Shown piece after piece: positions 1-6,962 of a stretch of DNA of 15,663 nt (position 1 is the first letter of the stretch; every line of letters starts with the position of its first letter). Position numbers and translations under genes: made by a program. This stretch comes from an uncultured Blautia sp. (lineage in GTDB: Bacteria; Bacillota; Clostridia; Lachnospirales; Lachnospiraceae), in NCBI GenBank assembly GCA_938028845.1, contig CALIZJ010000324.1, positions 1-15,663 on the forward strand. The letters are read 5' to 3'. Under the pieces are notes generated by a model, which was given only the letters and a program-made list of their open reading frames with translations, ran no database searches and had not been told where the DNA came from.

Positions 1-522
1 CACGCCTCCGATGGTATAGATGATTCCCCCTGCCAAAAGCCATCCAAAGCCTGCCCGGGGCAGGGAATGAAAGATAGGCACAAAGGCCAGGACACACAGC
101 CATCCCATTCCAATATAGAGAACAGAGGATACCCATTTGGGACAATTGATCCAAAATCCCTTTAATATAATTCCTAAAATGGCAACAATCCATACCAAAG
201 CGCATAAAATATAGCCAATCCTATTATGCAGGGCAATAAGACAAACTGGGGTATAGCTTCCGGCAATCATGATAAAGATCATCATATGGTCCATTTTACG
301 CAGCCTGCGGTTTACTTTTTCTGTGGAATCCACAGAATGATAAATGGTGCTTGCCGCATAGAGAAGTATCATACTAAGAATGAATACGCCAAGAGCTACA
401 AGATGCAGGACATCGGAGCTCCTTGCTGCTTTTATCAGTAAAGGGGTGGCCCCTACCATGGCCAGCAGCATGGCAATTCCATGTGTGATGGCGCTTCCCG
501 GGTCTTTCAGTTTTAGTTTCAT
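1..522 (-). CDS. trhA: Hemolysin III / TrhA (PAQR-like) membrane protein, C-terminus cut by window edge
   Basis: The reverse strand reads open from an ATG at 522 to the window edge (174 residues), with AGGAGG about 7 nt upstream of the start. The protein is strongly hydrophobic with about five membrane segments. It carries the hemolysin III/PAQR signatures: DPGSAITHG near residues 7-15, AASTIYHS at 56-63, KMDH at 76-79 and AGSYTP at 87-92. The conserved Ser, His and Asp of these motifs are the likely metal-binding set in this superfamily. Family members are roughly 210-220 residues, so about 40 residues including the last helix lie outside the window. Despite the name, most bacterial members are not proven hemolysins; roles in membrane-lipid or fluidity homeostasis have been proposed. 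It is divergent from spoVT with a 260-bp AT-rich gap. Family assignment is firm; function is not. Confidence 0.88.
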   Translation of the reverse strand, partial: MKLKLKDPGSAITHGIAMLLAMVGATPLLIKAARSSDVLHLVALGVFILSMILLYAASTIYHSVDSTEKVNRRLRKMDHMMIFIMIAGSYTPVCLIALHNRIGYILCALVWIVAILGIILKGFWINCPKWVSSVLYIGMGWLCVLAFVPIFHSLPRAGFGWLLAGGIIYTIGGV

Positions 523-567
523 ATTGAATCGCCTCCTGAGAAAACAGATATTTAAAACTTAGACATA

Positions 568-603
568 TAGTTTTTAAAACTACATAAAAAGTATATGTAT
601 ACT
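568..603. promoter_or_regulatory. Two adjacent palindromes in the trhA-spoVT divergent intergenic region
   Basis: Seen directly: TAGTTTTTAAAACTA (568-582; 7-bp arms around one base) and AGTATATGTATACT (590-603; 6-bp arms around TG), both perfect, with centres about 21.5 bp (two helical turns) apart. The 523-782 gap is very AT-rich and contains no credible gene. Both divergent promoters must lie here, but I could not fix a clear -35/-10 pair for either gene. The spacing would suit a dimeric regulator, though AT-rich sequence yields palindromes easily. Confidence 0.4.
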
Positions 604-782
604 ATATCACACTTATTCAAAAATGCAACCGTGTTTATATTTTTTTCACAAAATTAAAATGTGAGAAAATAAAGATTGAGGTATAAAATGCCTTCATTTA
701 CAGATAATAGTTTTACGACAGTTATCTACATTAGCATATGGGGAAGATATTGAAGAGACCCACAAAGAAAGGAGAAAAGGTT

Positions 783-1331
783 ATGAAAGCTACAGGGATT
801 GTAAGAAGGATCGACGATCTGGGAAGGGTAGTGATCCCCAAGGAGATTCGGAGAACCTTAAGAATTAAAGAGGGGACGCCTTTGGAAATTTTTACAGACA
901 GAGAAGGAGAAGTAATCTTAAAAAAATATTCTCCTATTGGGGAATTAAGTATATTTGCCAGAGAATACGCAGAGGCGCTGGCGCAGACTACAGGGCTTGT
1001 ATCCTGCATTACCGACCATGATCAGGTGGTAGCGGCAGCAGGGATCGGAAGCCGTGAATTTACCGGAAAGGAGATCAGCAAGGAGCTGGAAGAGGCAATC
1101 TCATCCAGAGAAGGAAAATGTCTGAATGCCAATGAAAAAGGTAAGATTCCTGTTGTAGAAGATCAGAGAGAGGTTGCTTACGCCCAGACTATCCAGCCGA
1201 TCATCTGTGCCGGCGACGCCATTGGCTCTGTAATCCTCATGGGAAAATCAGACAAGGATACCATGGGGGATGCAGAAAAAATGCTGGTACAGACAGCAGC
1301 CGGGTTTCTGGGACGTCAGATGGAACAATAA
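783..1331 (+). CDS. spoVT: Stage V sporulation protein T (AbrB-family transition/forespore regulator)
   Basis: A 182-residue protein, close to the usual SpoVT length (about 178). Residues 1-50 form the swapped-hairpin AbrB DNA-binding domain with the characteristic MKATGIVRRIDDLGRVVIPK start and IRRTLRIKEG. Residues about 55-178 match the GAF-like C-terminal domain that tetramerises SpoVT. The reading frame is open further upstream (from 738), but the ATG at 783 is chosen because AAAGGAG sits about 8 nt before it and the family always begins MKATG. In Bacillus SpoVT tunes sigma-G-dependent forespore genes; in Clostridia it is needed for mature spores. It converges on the M15 peptidase gene with only 20 bp between stops, so there is little room for a separate terminator. 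It is the main evidence for a spore-forming host. Confidence 0.95.
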   Translation: MKATGIVRRIDDLGRVVIPKEIRRTLRIKEGTPLEIFTDREGEVILKKYSPIGELSIFAREYAEALAQTTGLVSCITDHDQVVAAAGIGSREFTGKEISKELEEAISSREGKCLNANEKGKIPVVEDQREVAYAQTIQPIICAGDAIGSVILMGKSDKDTMGDAEKMLVQTAAGFLGRQMEQ

Positions 1332-1351
1332 AGTGCCGGTAAAAGAAGTTT

Positions 1352-1912
1352 TCACAGGGCTTCCTTTATATTTTCCTGCAAGGAGTGATATTCTTCCAAT
1401 GTCATGCCGGTGAGGGAGAGATAGGAGGCAAGGGGCTTTGTGACATAGCGGATGTGCCAGGGCTCATAAGGAACCTGCGTAATGTGCTCTTTATTTTTAG
1501 GATAGCGCAGGATAAAGCCGTATAAGGGAGCATGCCAGGCAAGCCAGATTCCCTCCGCAGTTTGGGCAAACTTTTCTTCCAGTTTCATTTGTATTTCCGG
1601 GCAGGACAGATCCAGGGCAAGTCCGCTTTGATGCTCGCTTGTCCCGGGAGCTGCCACATAGGGACTTCCGGTATATAATTCTTTTTGGCGCTTGTAGGAC
1701 CGGTATCCGGATACGCCGTAAAGGCTTAATCCTTCCTGGCGTGCTCTTGTGATCAGCTCCAAAGCGGCACAGGCAGCTTTTTCTTCCAAAAGTCTTTTCT
1801 GATCCCCAGGCGGGGCATCAAAAGGAATCCCGATGTCTGTGAGACCATCGGGGACAAAGTTTTCTGGAAGAGGATGCTCCTTATTGATAAGACGGATATA
1901 ATTTGTTTTCAT
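1352..1912 (-). CDS. M15-family (VanY/DdcY-like) D-alanyl-D-alanine carboxypeptidase, no signal peptide
   Basis: A 186-residue protein with the full M15B signature: VSGYRSYKRQ around residues 67-76 (substrate-binding Arg71), SEHQSGLALD with zinc ligands His94 and Asp101, and YEPWHIRY with catalytic Glu150 and zinc ligand His153. The fold spans nearly the whole protein, so it is a bare catalytic domain. No signal peptide or membrane anchor is visible at the N-terminus (MKTNYIRLINKEHPLP), which is odd for an enzyme that trims stem peptides outside the membrane. No in-frame upstream start rescues one, because the region just upstream is a hairpin. The likely ribosome binding site AGAAGGGGG lies in the 3' arm of that hairpin. 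It lies downstream of pncB on the same strand, 54 bp away. The enzyme class is well supported; location and physiological substrate are unknown. It could instead be a cytoplasmic LD- or DD-peptidase in muropeptide recycling. Confidence 0.87.
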   Translation of the reverse strand: MKTNYIRLINKEHPLPENFVPDGLTDIGIPFDAPPGDQKRLLEEKAACAALELITRARQEGLSLYGVSGYRSYKRQKELYTGSPYVAAPGTSEHQSGLALDLSCPEIQMKLEEKFAQTAEGIWLAWHAPLYGFILRYPKNKEHITQVPYEPWHIRYVTKPLASYLSLTGMTLEEYHSLQENIKEAL

Positions 1913-1916
1913 AGAA

Positions 1917-1960
1917 AAACCCCCTTCTCTTTCTATCTTTATGAAAGAAGAAGGGGGTTT
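1917..1960 (-). terminator. Rho-independent terminator of pncB that also contains the downstream SD
   Basis: A near-perfect stem: 1917-1933 pairs with 1943-1960 (17 bp, one bulged A at 1948, five consecutive G-C pairs), loop TATCTTTAT. Read on the minus strand the stem begins 7 nt after the pncB stop and is followed by TTTTTCT, so it fits a terminator. The 3' arm contains AGAAGGGGG, which is also the best ribosome binding site for the M15 gene starting at 1912. Confidence 0.85.
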
Positions 1961-1966
1961 ATGACT

Positions 1967-3430
1967 TTAATTTAATGCCTGCTCGCTCATTTCTTCCAGC
2001 AGATTTTTTTTCATGTCGTAAAGCTTCTGGGAAAGGTCTACATAGACTTTCTGGGGATTTACAAACCGGCGGGATTCATCCCAGAGAGTATTCTGTTCTT
2101 TCATGCAGTATTCCCGAAGTTCCATTACAGAAGGAGAGGTATATACCCGTTTTCCGTTTTTAATGACAGGTACCAAAAGTTCCCGCATATCATAAGTACC
2201 GCCTAATACCTTGGTTTTCTTCCAAGTATCAATAGGATCAAAAATGATCATAGTCTCTTCCGGATCAAACACTTCGTCTGTAAGGCAGATCAGATCTGCT
2301 TTTATCTTCCCTGTGGATCTGCTGTAGATACGGTAAACGGTTTTATCCCCTGGGTTTGTGACTTTTTCTGTGTTTTCGGAAAGCTTTATTTTAGGGATAA
2401 AGGTTTTGCTTGTGCTGTCTTTAACGGCTGCCAGTTTATAAACCCCTCCGAAAGCCGGGTTATCCTTGGAGGTGATCAGGTTTGTTCCCACACCCCAGGA
2501 ATTGATCTTTGCGTCCTGGGTTTTCAGGCTTTGAATAAGGTATTCGTCCAGGTCGCTGGAGGCACAGATGGTCGCATCGTCAAATCCGGCGGCAGCAAGC
2601 ATCTTATAGGCTTCTTTGGAAAGATATGCCAGATCTCCGCTGTCGATGCGGATTCCATAGTTTGTAAGTTTAATGCCGTCCTCCCGCATTTCTTCAAATA
2701 CGCGGATGGCATTGGGAACACCGGATTTTAATACGTCATAGGTGTCTACCAGGAGCGTACATGCAGTGGGATATAATTGTGCATAAGTTTTAAATGCCGT
2801 ATATTCATCTGGAAAGCTCATGATCCAGCTATGGGCATGGGTACCAAGGACAGGAACATGGAACATCTGTCCGGTAAGGACATTAGAAGTACCGATACAT
2901 CCGCCGATGACCGCGGCTCTGGCACCAAAGATCCCTGCGTCTGGTCCCTGGGCACGGCGAAGTCCAAATTCCATGACTCCGTCACCTTTGGCAGCGTAGC
3001 ATACTCTGGCTGCCTTGGTGGCAATAAGGCTCTGATGGTTAATGATATTTAAAATAGCGGTTTCTACAAGCTGTGCTTCCATGATAGGAGCAACGACTTT
3101 TACCAGGGGCTCCCTTGGAAAGACTACGGTTCCCTCGGGAATGGCGTAGATATCTCCGGAAAATTTAAAATTTTTCAGATAATCCAGAAAATCATCATCA
3201 AATATTTTCAGTCCGCGAAGATACGCGATGTCGTCATCGCTGAAATTAAGGGTTTCGATATATTCGATCATCTGCTCCAGCCCGGCAGTGATGGCAAAAG
3301 CTCCCTCACAGGGGTTGGTACGATAAAACATATCAAAGATGACGGTTTGGTCAGTTGGATTTTTGAAATAACCCTGCATCATGGTCAGCTCGTACAGATC
3401 GGTGAGCAGAGTCAGGTTATTTGCTCTCAT
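1967..3430 (-). CDS. pncB: Nicotinate phosphoribosyltransferase (NAD salvage)
   Basis: Converts nicotinate plus PRPP to nicotinate mononucleotide, the first step of the Preiss-Handler NAD salvage route, in the cytoplasm. The product has 487 residues, usual for the long Firmicute form. Visible family motifs are TDLYELTM (10-17), FGLRRAQGPDAG (155-166), GTHAHSW (196-202, with the catalytic/phosphorylated His region), RIDSGDL (261-267) and ASSDLDEY (290-297). GVGTNLIT (313-320) belongs to the phosphate-binding barrel. The frame is open up to 3520, but AAGGAG lies directly before the ATG at 3430 and homologues start just ahead of the TDLYELTM motif, so the 30 upstream residues are rejected. It is followed by a strong terminator and then the M15 gene. 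No frameshift or missing motif was seen. Confidence 0.96.
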   Translation of the reverse strand: MRANNLTLLTDLYELTMMQGYFKNPTDQTVIFDMFYRTNPCEGAFAITAGLEQMIEYIETLNFSDDDIAYLRGLKIFDDDFLDYLKNFKFSGDIYAIPEGTVVFPREPLVKVVAPIMEAQLVETAILNIINHQSLIATKAARVCYAAKGDGVMEFGLRRAQGPDAGIFGARAAVIGGCIGTSNVLTGQMFHVPVLGTHAHSWIMSFPDEYTAFKTYAQLYPTACTLLVDTYDVLKSGVPNAIRVFEEMREDGIKLTNYGIRIDSGDLAYLSKEAYKMLAAAGFDDATICASSDLDEYLIQSLKTQDAKINSWGVGTNLITSKDNPAFGGVYKLAAVKDSTSKTFIPKIKLSENTEKVTNPGDKTVYRIYSRSTGKIKADLICLTDEVFDPEETMIIFDPIDTWKKTKVLGGTYDMRELLVPVIKNGKRVYTSPSVMELREYCMKEQNTLWDESRRFVNPQKVYVDLSQKLYDMKKNLLEEMSEQALN

Positions 3431-3471
3431 GTTTCTTCTCCTTATGTTATAATGTTTGGATGAAAGATAAA

Positions 3472-3500
3472 AATATCCGGTCGAAATATAATTTTTCCAA
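3472..3500 (-). promoter_or_regulatory. Candidate pncB promoter
   Basis: On the minus strand TTGGAA (3495-3500) and GATATT (3472-3477) are separated by exactly 17 bp, each a 4/6 match. This would place the start near 3465 and leave a 35-nt leader with the AAGGAG site. A nearby TATAAC (3446-3451) is a better -10 by sequence, but the transcript would begin inside the ribosome binding site. Confidence 0.35.
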
Positions 3501-3555
3501 TGTATGCACTGTGTATTCATCCAGGATTTCTATATGGCCAGCTCCCACATGGAAA

Positions 3556-3573
3556 TTGATATATTTATATCAA
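3556..3573. repeat. Perfect 18-bp palindrome (operator-like) between pncB and the kinase gene
   Basis: TTGATATA-TT-TATATCAA has perfect 8-bp arms, with a TATAAT hexamer starting 2 bp later (3576-3581). It lies in the 344-bp divergent gap 3431-3774, which holds no convincing gene; an open frame from 3504 runs into the kinase gene in another frame and looks like a shadow. Size and symmetry fit a dimeric repressor site, but the arms are all A/T except one G-C pair, so chance is not excluded. Confidence 0.45.
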
Positions 3574-3695
3574 ATTATAATATAAAAAAAATTCTGTTTC
3601 AATATAAACTCCCTAAGAAATGGCAGAAAAGTATGAACCAGGCTGTTTTTTGCAGGTGTCTTGGGAAAAAGCGGCAGAAATTGTGTTACATATGC

Positions 3696-3725
3696 TTTCC
3701 AAGAAAAGAAATACCATGTTATGAT
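3696..3725 (+). promoter_or_regulatory. Candidate promoter of the FGGY kinase gene
   Basis: TTTCCA (3696-3701), an 18-bp spacer and TATGAT (3720-3725, 5/6 match) would start transcription near 3732, 43 nt before the ATG. The -35 is weak. Confidence 0.35.
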
Positions 3726-3774
3726 AAAAAGTATAGAAAGACAGCCAAAGAAGCAGTAAAAGGAGAAGGTGAAT

Positions 3775-5262
3775 ATGGGATATTTGATGGGAATCGATCT
3801 GGGAACTTCCAGTGTAAAGGTGCTGGTGGCGGACGAAGCAGGTGAAGTGAAGGGAATCGGTCAGATTGGTTATGAAGTTCTGACGCCGCAGGTGGGATAT
3901 GCGGAGCAGGATCCCAGAGTATGGTGGGAGTGTACAGTAAAAGCTTTATCGGAAGCGCTTTATTCGGCCGGAGTTTCGGGCTGCGATATTTCCGGTATTG
4001 GTTTTTCCGGACAGATGCATGGTATGGTTGCTTTAGATAAAGAAGGAAATCCTGTAGATATGGCGATCATCCATCTGGATCAAAGGTCTTTAAAGGAAAG
4101 GGAAGAAATCCTGAAAGCAGCAGGAGAACTTTTAACAGAGGAGATTCTCAATCAGCCAAGCGCCGGAATGTTGATCTGCTCGCTGTTTTGGATGAAAAAA
4201 CATAAGCCGCAGATTTATGAAAAGATTCGTACAGTAATGTCACCGAAAGACTATATCCGTTACAAATTAACTGGAGTGATCTGTACAGAATACAGCGATG
4301 CAAGCGCTACCCTTGCGTTTTCTGTTAAGAAAAAAGAATGGTGTATGGAACTGATCCGGCGTTTAGGATTGAAAGAGGACATTTGGCCCAAAGTGTATCC
4401 TTCCTGTGAAACTGTAGGAACGGTATGTCACTCTGCAGCCGGGGAAACCGGACTTTTCCCAGGAATAAAGGTCATCGCAGGAGGGGGCGACTGCGGAGCG
4501 CAGTTAATTGGAAACGGAGTTGTGGAAGAGGGAACGATGTCCTGTAATATCGGGACAGCATCTCAATTGGCGGCAGTGACGGGAAATCCTGTCCTGGATA
4601 AAGAAATGCGGTGCCAGTTATGGTGCCATTCCATTCCGGACCTTTGGGTATTTCAGGGCGGTGCCTTAAATGGTGGAAATACTTTGAGCTGGCTTAGGAA
4701 TAAAGTGTTAAAAACCAACCGGCCTTTCGGAGAGCTTGACCAGGAGGCGCAAAAGGTACCTGCCGGGTGTGACGGATTGTTTTTTCTTCCTTATCTTGCA
4801 GGAGAGCGTACGCCTTATAATAATCCGCAGGCAAGAGGCGTTTATTTCGGACTTGGTTTAAAGCATGACCAGGCATATCTGGTGCGGGCAGTGATGGAAG
4901 GGGTAATGTATAACTTAAAGGAGTGCGAAAAAGTTTTCGATGAGCTTGGCATACCCAGGCGGAAATTGATTGCCTCCGGCGGCGGGGCAAAGGGAAAATG
5001 CTGGAGACAAATACAGGCGGATATGATGGATATGCCTGTGTATACTGCCCTGGTACAGGAGGAAGCCTGCTATGGGGCTGTTATTATGGCTTCTGTGGGG
5101 ACAGGGCTATATCCGGATGTCTATGCAGCCTGCAGGGAAATGGTACAGTGGAGTGTGGAGGTTACAGAACCTATCCGGGACAATGTTAAGAAATACCAGG
5201 AGCAGCAGGAGATCTTTTGTCAGTTATATAAATCGGTGGAGAATATTTTTCCGAAATTGTAA
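3775..5262 (+). CDS. xylB: FGGY-family carbohydrate kinase, xylulokinase-like
   Basis: A 495-residue protein, the normal xylulokinase length. It shows the ASKHA/FGGY layout: phosphate loop GIDLGTSSVK at 6-15, SGQMHG at 78-83 (a xylulokinase hallmark), LDQRS at 101-105 and TEYSDASAT at 171-179. GGGDCGAQ at 236-243 carries the catalytic base Asp239. Other motifs are LAGERTPYNNP at 341-351 and the C-terminal adenosine motif SGGGAKGKCW at 401-410. A GTG at 3769 is in frame, but AGGAG (3761-3765) is 9 nt from the ATG at 3775 and only 3 nt from the GTG, so ATG is chosen. Characterised xylulokinases usually have WND before the x-R-S/T; here the residues are HLD, so substrate may differ (D-xylulose or another ketose). 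The gene stands alone, closed by its own terminator, just upstream of the sugar-import operon, so a role in the same pathway is inference. Confidence 0.85.
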   Translation: MGYLMGIDLGTSSVKVLVADEAGEVKGIGQIGYEVLTPQVGYAEQDPRVWWECTVKALSEALYSAGVSGCDISGIGFSGQMHGMVALDKEGNPVDMAIIHLDQRSLKEREEILKAAGELLTEEILNQPSAGMLICSLFWMKKHKPQIYEKIRTVMSPKDYIRYKLTGVICTEYSDASATLAFSVKKKEWCMELIRRLGLKEDIWPKVYPSCETVGTVCHSAAGETGLFPGIKVIAGGGDCGAQLIGNGVVEEGTMSCNIGTASQLAAVTGNPVLDKEMRCQLWCHSIPDLWVFQGGALNGGNTLSWLRNKVLKTNRPFGELDQEAQKVPAGCDGLFFLPYLAGERTPYNNPQARGVYFGLGLKHDQAYLVRAVMEGVMYNLKECEKVFDELGIPRRKLIASGGGAKGKCWRQIQADMMDMPVYTALVQEEACYGAVIMASVGTGLYPDVYAACREMVQWSVEVTEPIRDNVKKYQEQQEIFCQLYKSVENIFPKL

Positions 5263-5277
5263 TGAATTTTACAAAAA

Positions 5278-5329
5278 AAAAAAATCCTAAAGATGTGAAA
5301 ATGATTAGAGATGTCTTTAGGATTTTTTT
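5278..5329 (+). terminator. Rho-independent terminator after the FGGY kinase gene
   Basis: ATCCTAAAGA (5284-5293) pairs with TCTTTAGGAT (5314-5323), extended outward by A-U pairs between the A-run up to 5283 and the T-run to 5329. The T7 run directly follows the stem, 16 nt past the stop codon. With A- and T-runs on both sides it may also act on the reverse strand. It separates the kinase gene from the import operon. Confidence 0.9.
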
Positions 5330-5356
5330 ATTTTTGCCTTATATGCATAATAAAAC

Positions 5357-5366
5357 AAAACGTTTT
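5357..5366. promoter_or_regulatory. Upstream LacI-type operator (O1)
   Basis: AAAACGTTTT is a perfect 10-bp palindrome centred on CG at 5361-5362. It shares AAACGTTTT with the two downstream operators and is centred 105 bp from the spacer operator, close to ten helical turns. This suits DNA looping by a tetrameric or bridging repressor (inference). Confidence 0.65.
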
Positions 5367-5452
5367 ACATCAGGTATATAGTAAAAATGAATAAAAAAGT
5401 GCAATAAAAATTATAAAAAATATAGAAAACAGATAACAAACCCATAAAAAGC

Positions 5453-5481
5453 TTGAAAAACGAAACGTTTTGCGCTAATAT
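5453..5481 (+). promoter_or_regulatory. Promoter of the sugar ABC / fucosidase operon
   Basis: TTGAAA (5453-5458), a 17-bp spacer and TAATAT (5476-5481) give a near-consensus sigma-A promoter with an expected start near 5488. The spacer contains the operator at 5461-5473, so repressor and RNA polymerase would exclude each other. The leader to the ATG at 5577 is about 90 nt and contains a second operator. Confidence 0.85.
5461..5473. promoter_or_regulatory. LacI-type operator within the promoter spacer (O2)
   Basis: CGAAACGTTTTGC, a near-palindrome centred on CG at 5466-5467, is an exact 13-bp match to the site at 5497-5509. It lies between the -35 and -10 hexamers. It fits the ACGT-centred class of LacI-family sites, and two LacI-family genes occur downstream at 13244 and 14291. 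Flanks do not fit a CcpA cre. Confidence 0.8.
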
Positions 5482-5496
5482 GAAATTACGTTAACA

Positions 5497-5509
5497 CGAA
5501 ACGTTTTGC
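5497..5509. promoter_or_regulatory. LacI-type operator downstream of the start point (O3)
   Basis: An exact second copy of CGAAACGTTTTGC, centred 36 bp after the spacer copy, at about +9 to +21 relative to the predicted start. Binding here would block promoter escape. A weaker ACGT-centred sequence (TTACGTTAAC, 5486-5495) lies between the two. Confidence 0.8.
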
Positions 5510-5576
5510 AAAGCGTAAAAGATGTTGCTTCATAGCAAAGTACATCACATATTCAAAATTTAAAGGAGGCTAACAC

Positions 5577-6917
5577 ATGAAGAAAAAAATAGTTGCTGTA
5601 ATGATGTCCCTCGCAATGGTCGCATCCCTTGGCTCCGGAGTGACTGTATTTGCGTCTGATGATGCTTCTACAGACTATGATGTAGAAAATCGTGAATATA
5701 ATGACGTAACCATTACCATCCATACCAGATGGGATGAAGCGGACGTTTCCGGTCCACTCTACCAGGCTATCGTAGATGGATTTATGGAAGAGTATCCGGG
5801 CATCACTGTTGAGTGCATCAATATCCCGACCGAGTCAGAATGGCTGAACTCTGAATCCGTTCTGATGTCCGACCCGGCTTCCATGCCGAATATCCTTCAG
5901 GAGTACGGCGGCTCCCGTGTGGCAGGATATATCGAGCAGAACCTGATCGTAAATATGGATCCGTATTATGAGCAGTATCCGGAATGGGAAGAAAGATTCA
6001 ACAGCCTTGGAACCAGCCTGGTAGATTACAGCTCTTTCGGATATGAAGGAACCTACGGCGTACCGTTTACTGCATATCAGATCGAACTTTTCTACAATGA
6101 AGATATCCTGAATGAGAACGGCATCGATCCGGCTTCCATCAAGAGCTGGGACGACCTGATGGCTGCATGCGAGACATTGAAGGCTAACGGCGTACAGCCT
6201 TTTGAAATGGGTGAAATGGACGACTACCGTTTCGGACATCTCCACTCCATGCTGAACTACAAGACCTACGGCTGCGAAGTGGCAGAGCAGCTTGGAACCA
6301 GAGAGATGACTTATGACAGCGAAGAGCAGATCGCGATCTACAATATGATCAAAGAAGCTGTAGATAAGGGATATCTTGGAACAAACCTCCTTGGAAACGA
6401 TGACGGCCAGGAAAGATCTATCTTTAATACCGGCGGCTGTGCATTCCTGTTCATGGGCACATGGTACTGCGCAGAGGATCACTCCGGACTGGAGCTCTTC
6501 GAGAACGAGAAGATCCATGCAATGCGTTTCCCGTATGTGAACGAAGAATATGAACTGGACGACATGGGCGGCGGAAATGAAGGCTACTATGTAGTAGATA
6601 CCGGCGATCCCGATGAAGTGGCAGCATCTGTTCTTTTCCTGAAATATATGACAAGAGAAGATGTTGTGAATACCTTCGTAGAAGGATATCCGATTCCGAT
6701 GTCTGTAAACGTTACCTCTGACGCCGGAAATTATCTTGTAAAAGAAGCAAACGCTATTATCGCGGAAACAGAGGATGTACGCGGCGATATCGAAAACTAT
6801 GACTCCGCAACACATATGATCAATACCGTTCGTCAGGCTCTGCAGGGACTTGCAATGGGACAGACAGCAGAAGAAGTAGGCCAGAGAATTGTTGAAATGA
6901 TCGCACAGTACGAATAA
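5577..6917 (+). CDS. Extracellular sugar-binding protein of a CUT1 ABC transporter, without lipobox
   Basis: A 446-residue type 1 carbohydrate-binding protein. Residues 1-26 form a signal peptide (KKK, hydrophobic core, then VFA before SDD, a type I signal-peptidase-like site). No cysteine occurs in the first 75 or so residues, so there is no lipobox; most Gram-positive solute-binding proteins are lipoproteins anchored by one. The mature part begins with the beta-strand/helix pattern VTITIHTRWDE. It contains PASMPNILQEYGG, the GVPFTAYQIELFYNEDIL segment typical of the family (around residues 160-177) and SIKSWDDLMAACETLKANG. The start is supported by AAAGGAGG 7 nt before the ATG. It is the first gene of the repressed operon and is followed by two permeases and a GH29 fucosidase. 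The ligand is therefore probably a fucosylated oligosaccharide (inference). Codon choice looks like that of a highly expressed gene. Confidence 0.92.
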   Translation: MKKKIVAVMMSLAMVASLGSGVTVFASDDASTDYDVENREYNDVTITIHTRWDEADVSGPLYQAIVDGFMEEYPGITVECINIPTESEWLNSESVLMSDPASMPNILQEYGGSRVAGYIEQNLIVNMDPYYEQYPEWEERFNSLGTSLVDYSSFGYEGTYGVPFTAYQIELFYNEDILNENGIDPASIKSWDDLMAACETLKANGVQPFEMGEMDDYRFGHLHSMLNYKTYGCEVAEQLGTREMTYDSEEQIAIYNMIKEAVDKGYLGTNLLGNDDGQERSIFNTGGCAFLFMGTWYCAEDHSGLELFENEKIHAMRFPYVNEEYELDDMGGGNEGYYVVDTGDPDEVAASVLFLKYMTREDVVNTFVEGYPIPMSVNVTSDAGNYLVKEANAIIAETEDVRGDIENYDSATHMINTVRQALQGLAMGQTAEEVGQRIVEMIAQYE

Positions 6918-6962
6918 GAGACAGCAGGTGTAACACAACAGTATATGTGATTGAATGACATT

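Noticed and set aside
660..780. Sigma-G promoter for spoVT
   Set aside because: GTATA and CATTTA fragments exist, but not with the required spacing, so no call was made.
738..782. N-terminal extension of SpoVT from the upstream start
   Set aside because: The AAAGGAG site and the invariant MKATG start place the true start at 783.
3504..3845. 113-codon plus-strand open frame in the pncB-kinase gap
   Set aside because: It starts in AT-rich promoter DNA, overlaps the kinase gene in another frame, and has no family resemblance or good ribosome binding site.
5461..5509. CcpA catabolite-response elements (cre)
   Set aside because: The sites share a central ACGT-like core, but the flanking TG...CA bases of a cre are absent. 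A locus-specific LacI-family regulator fits better.
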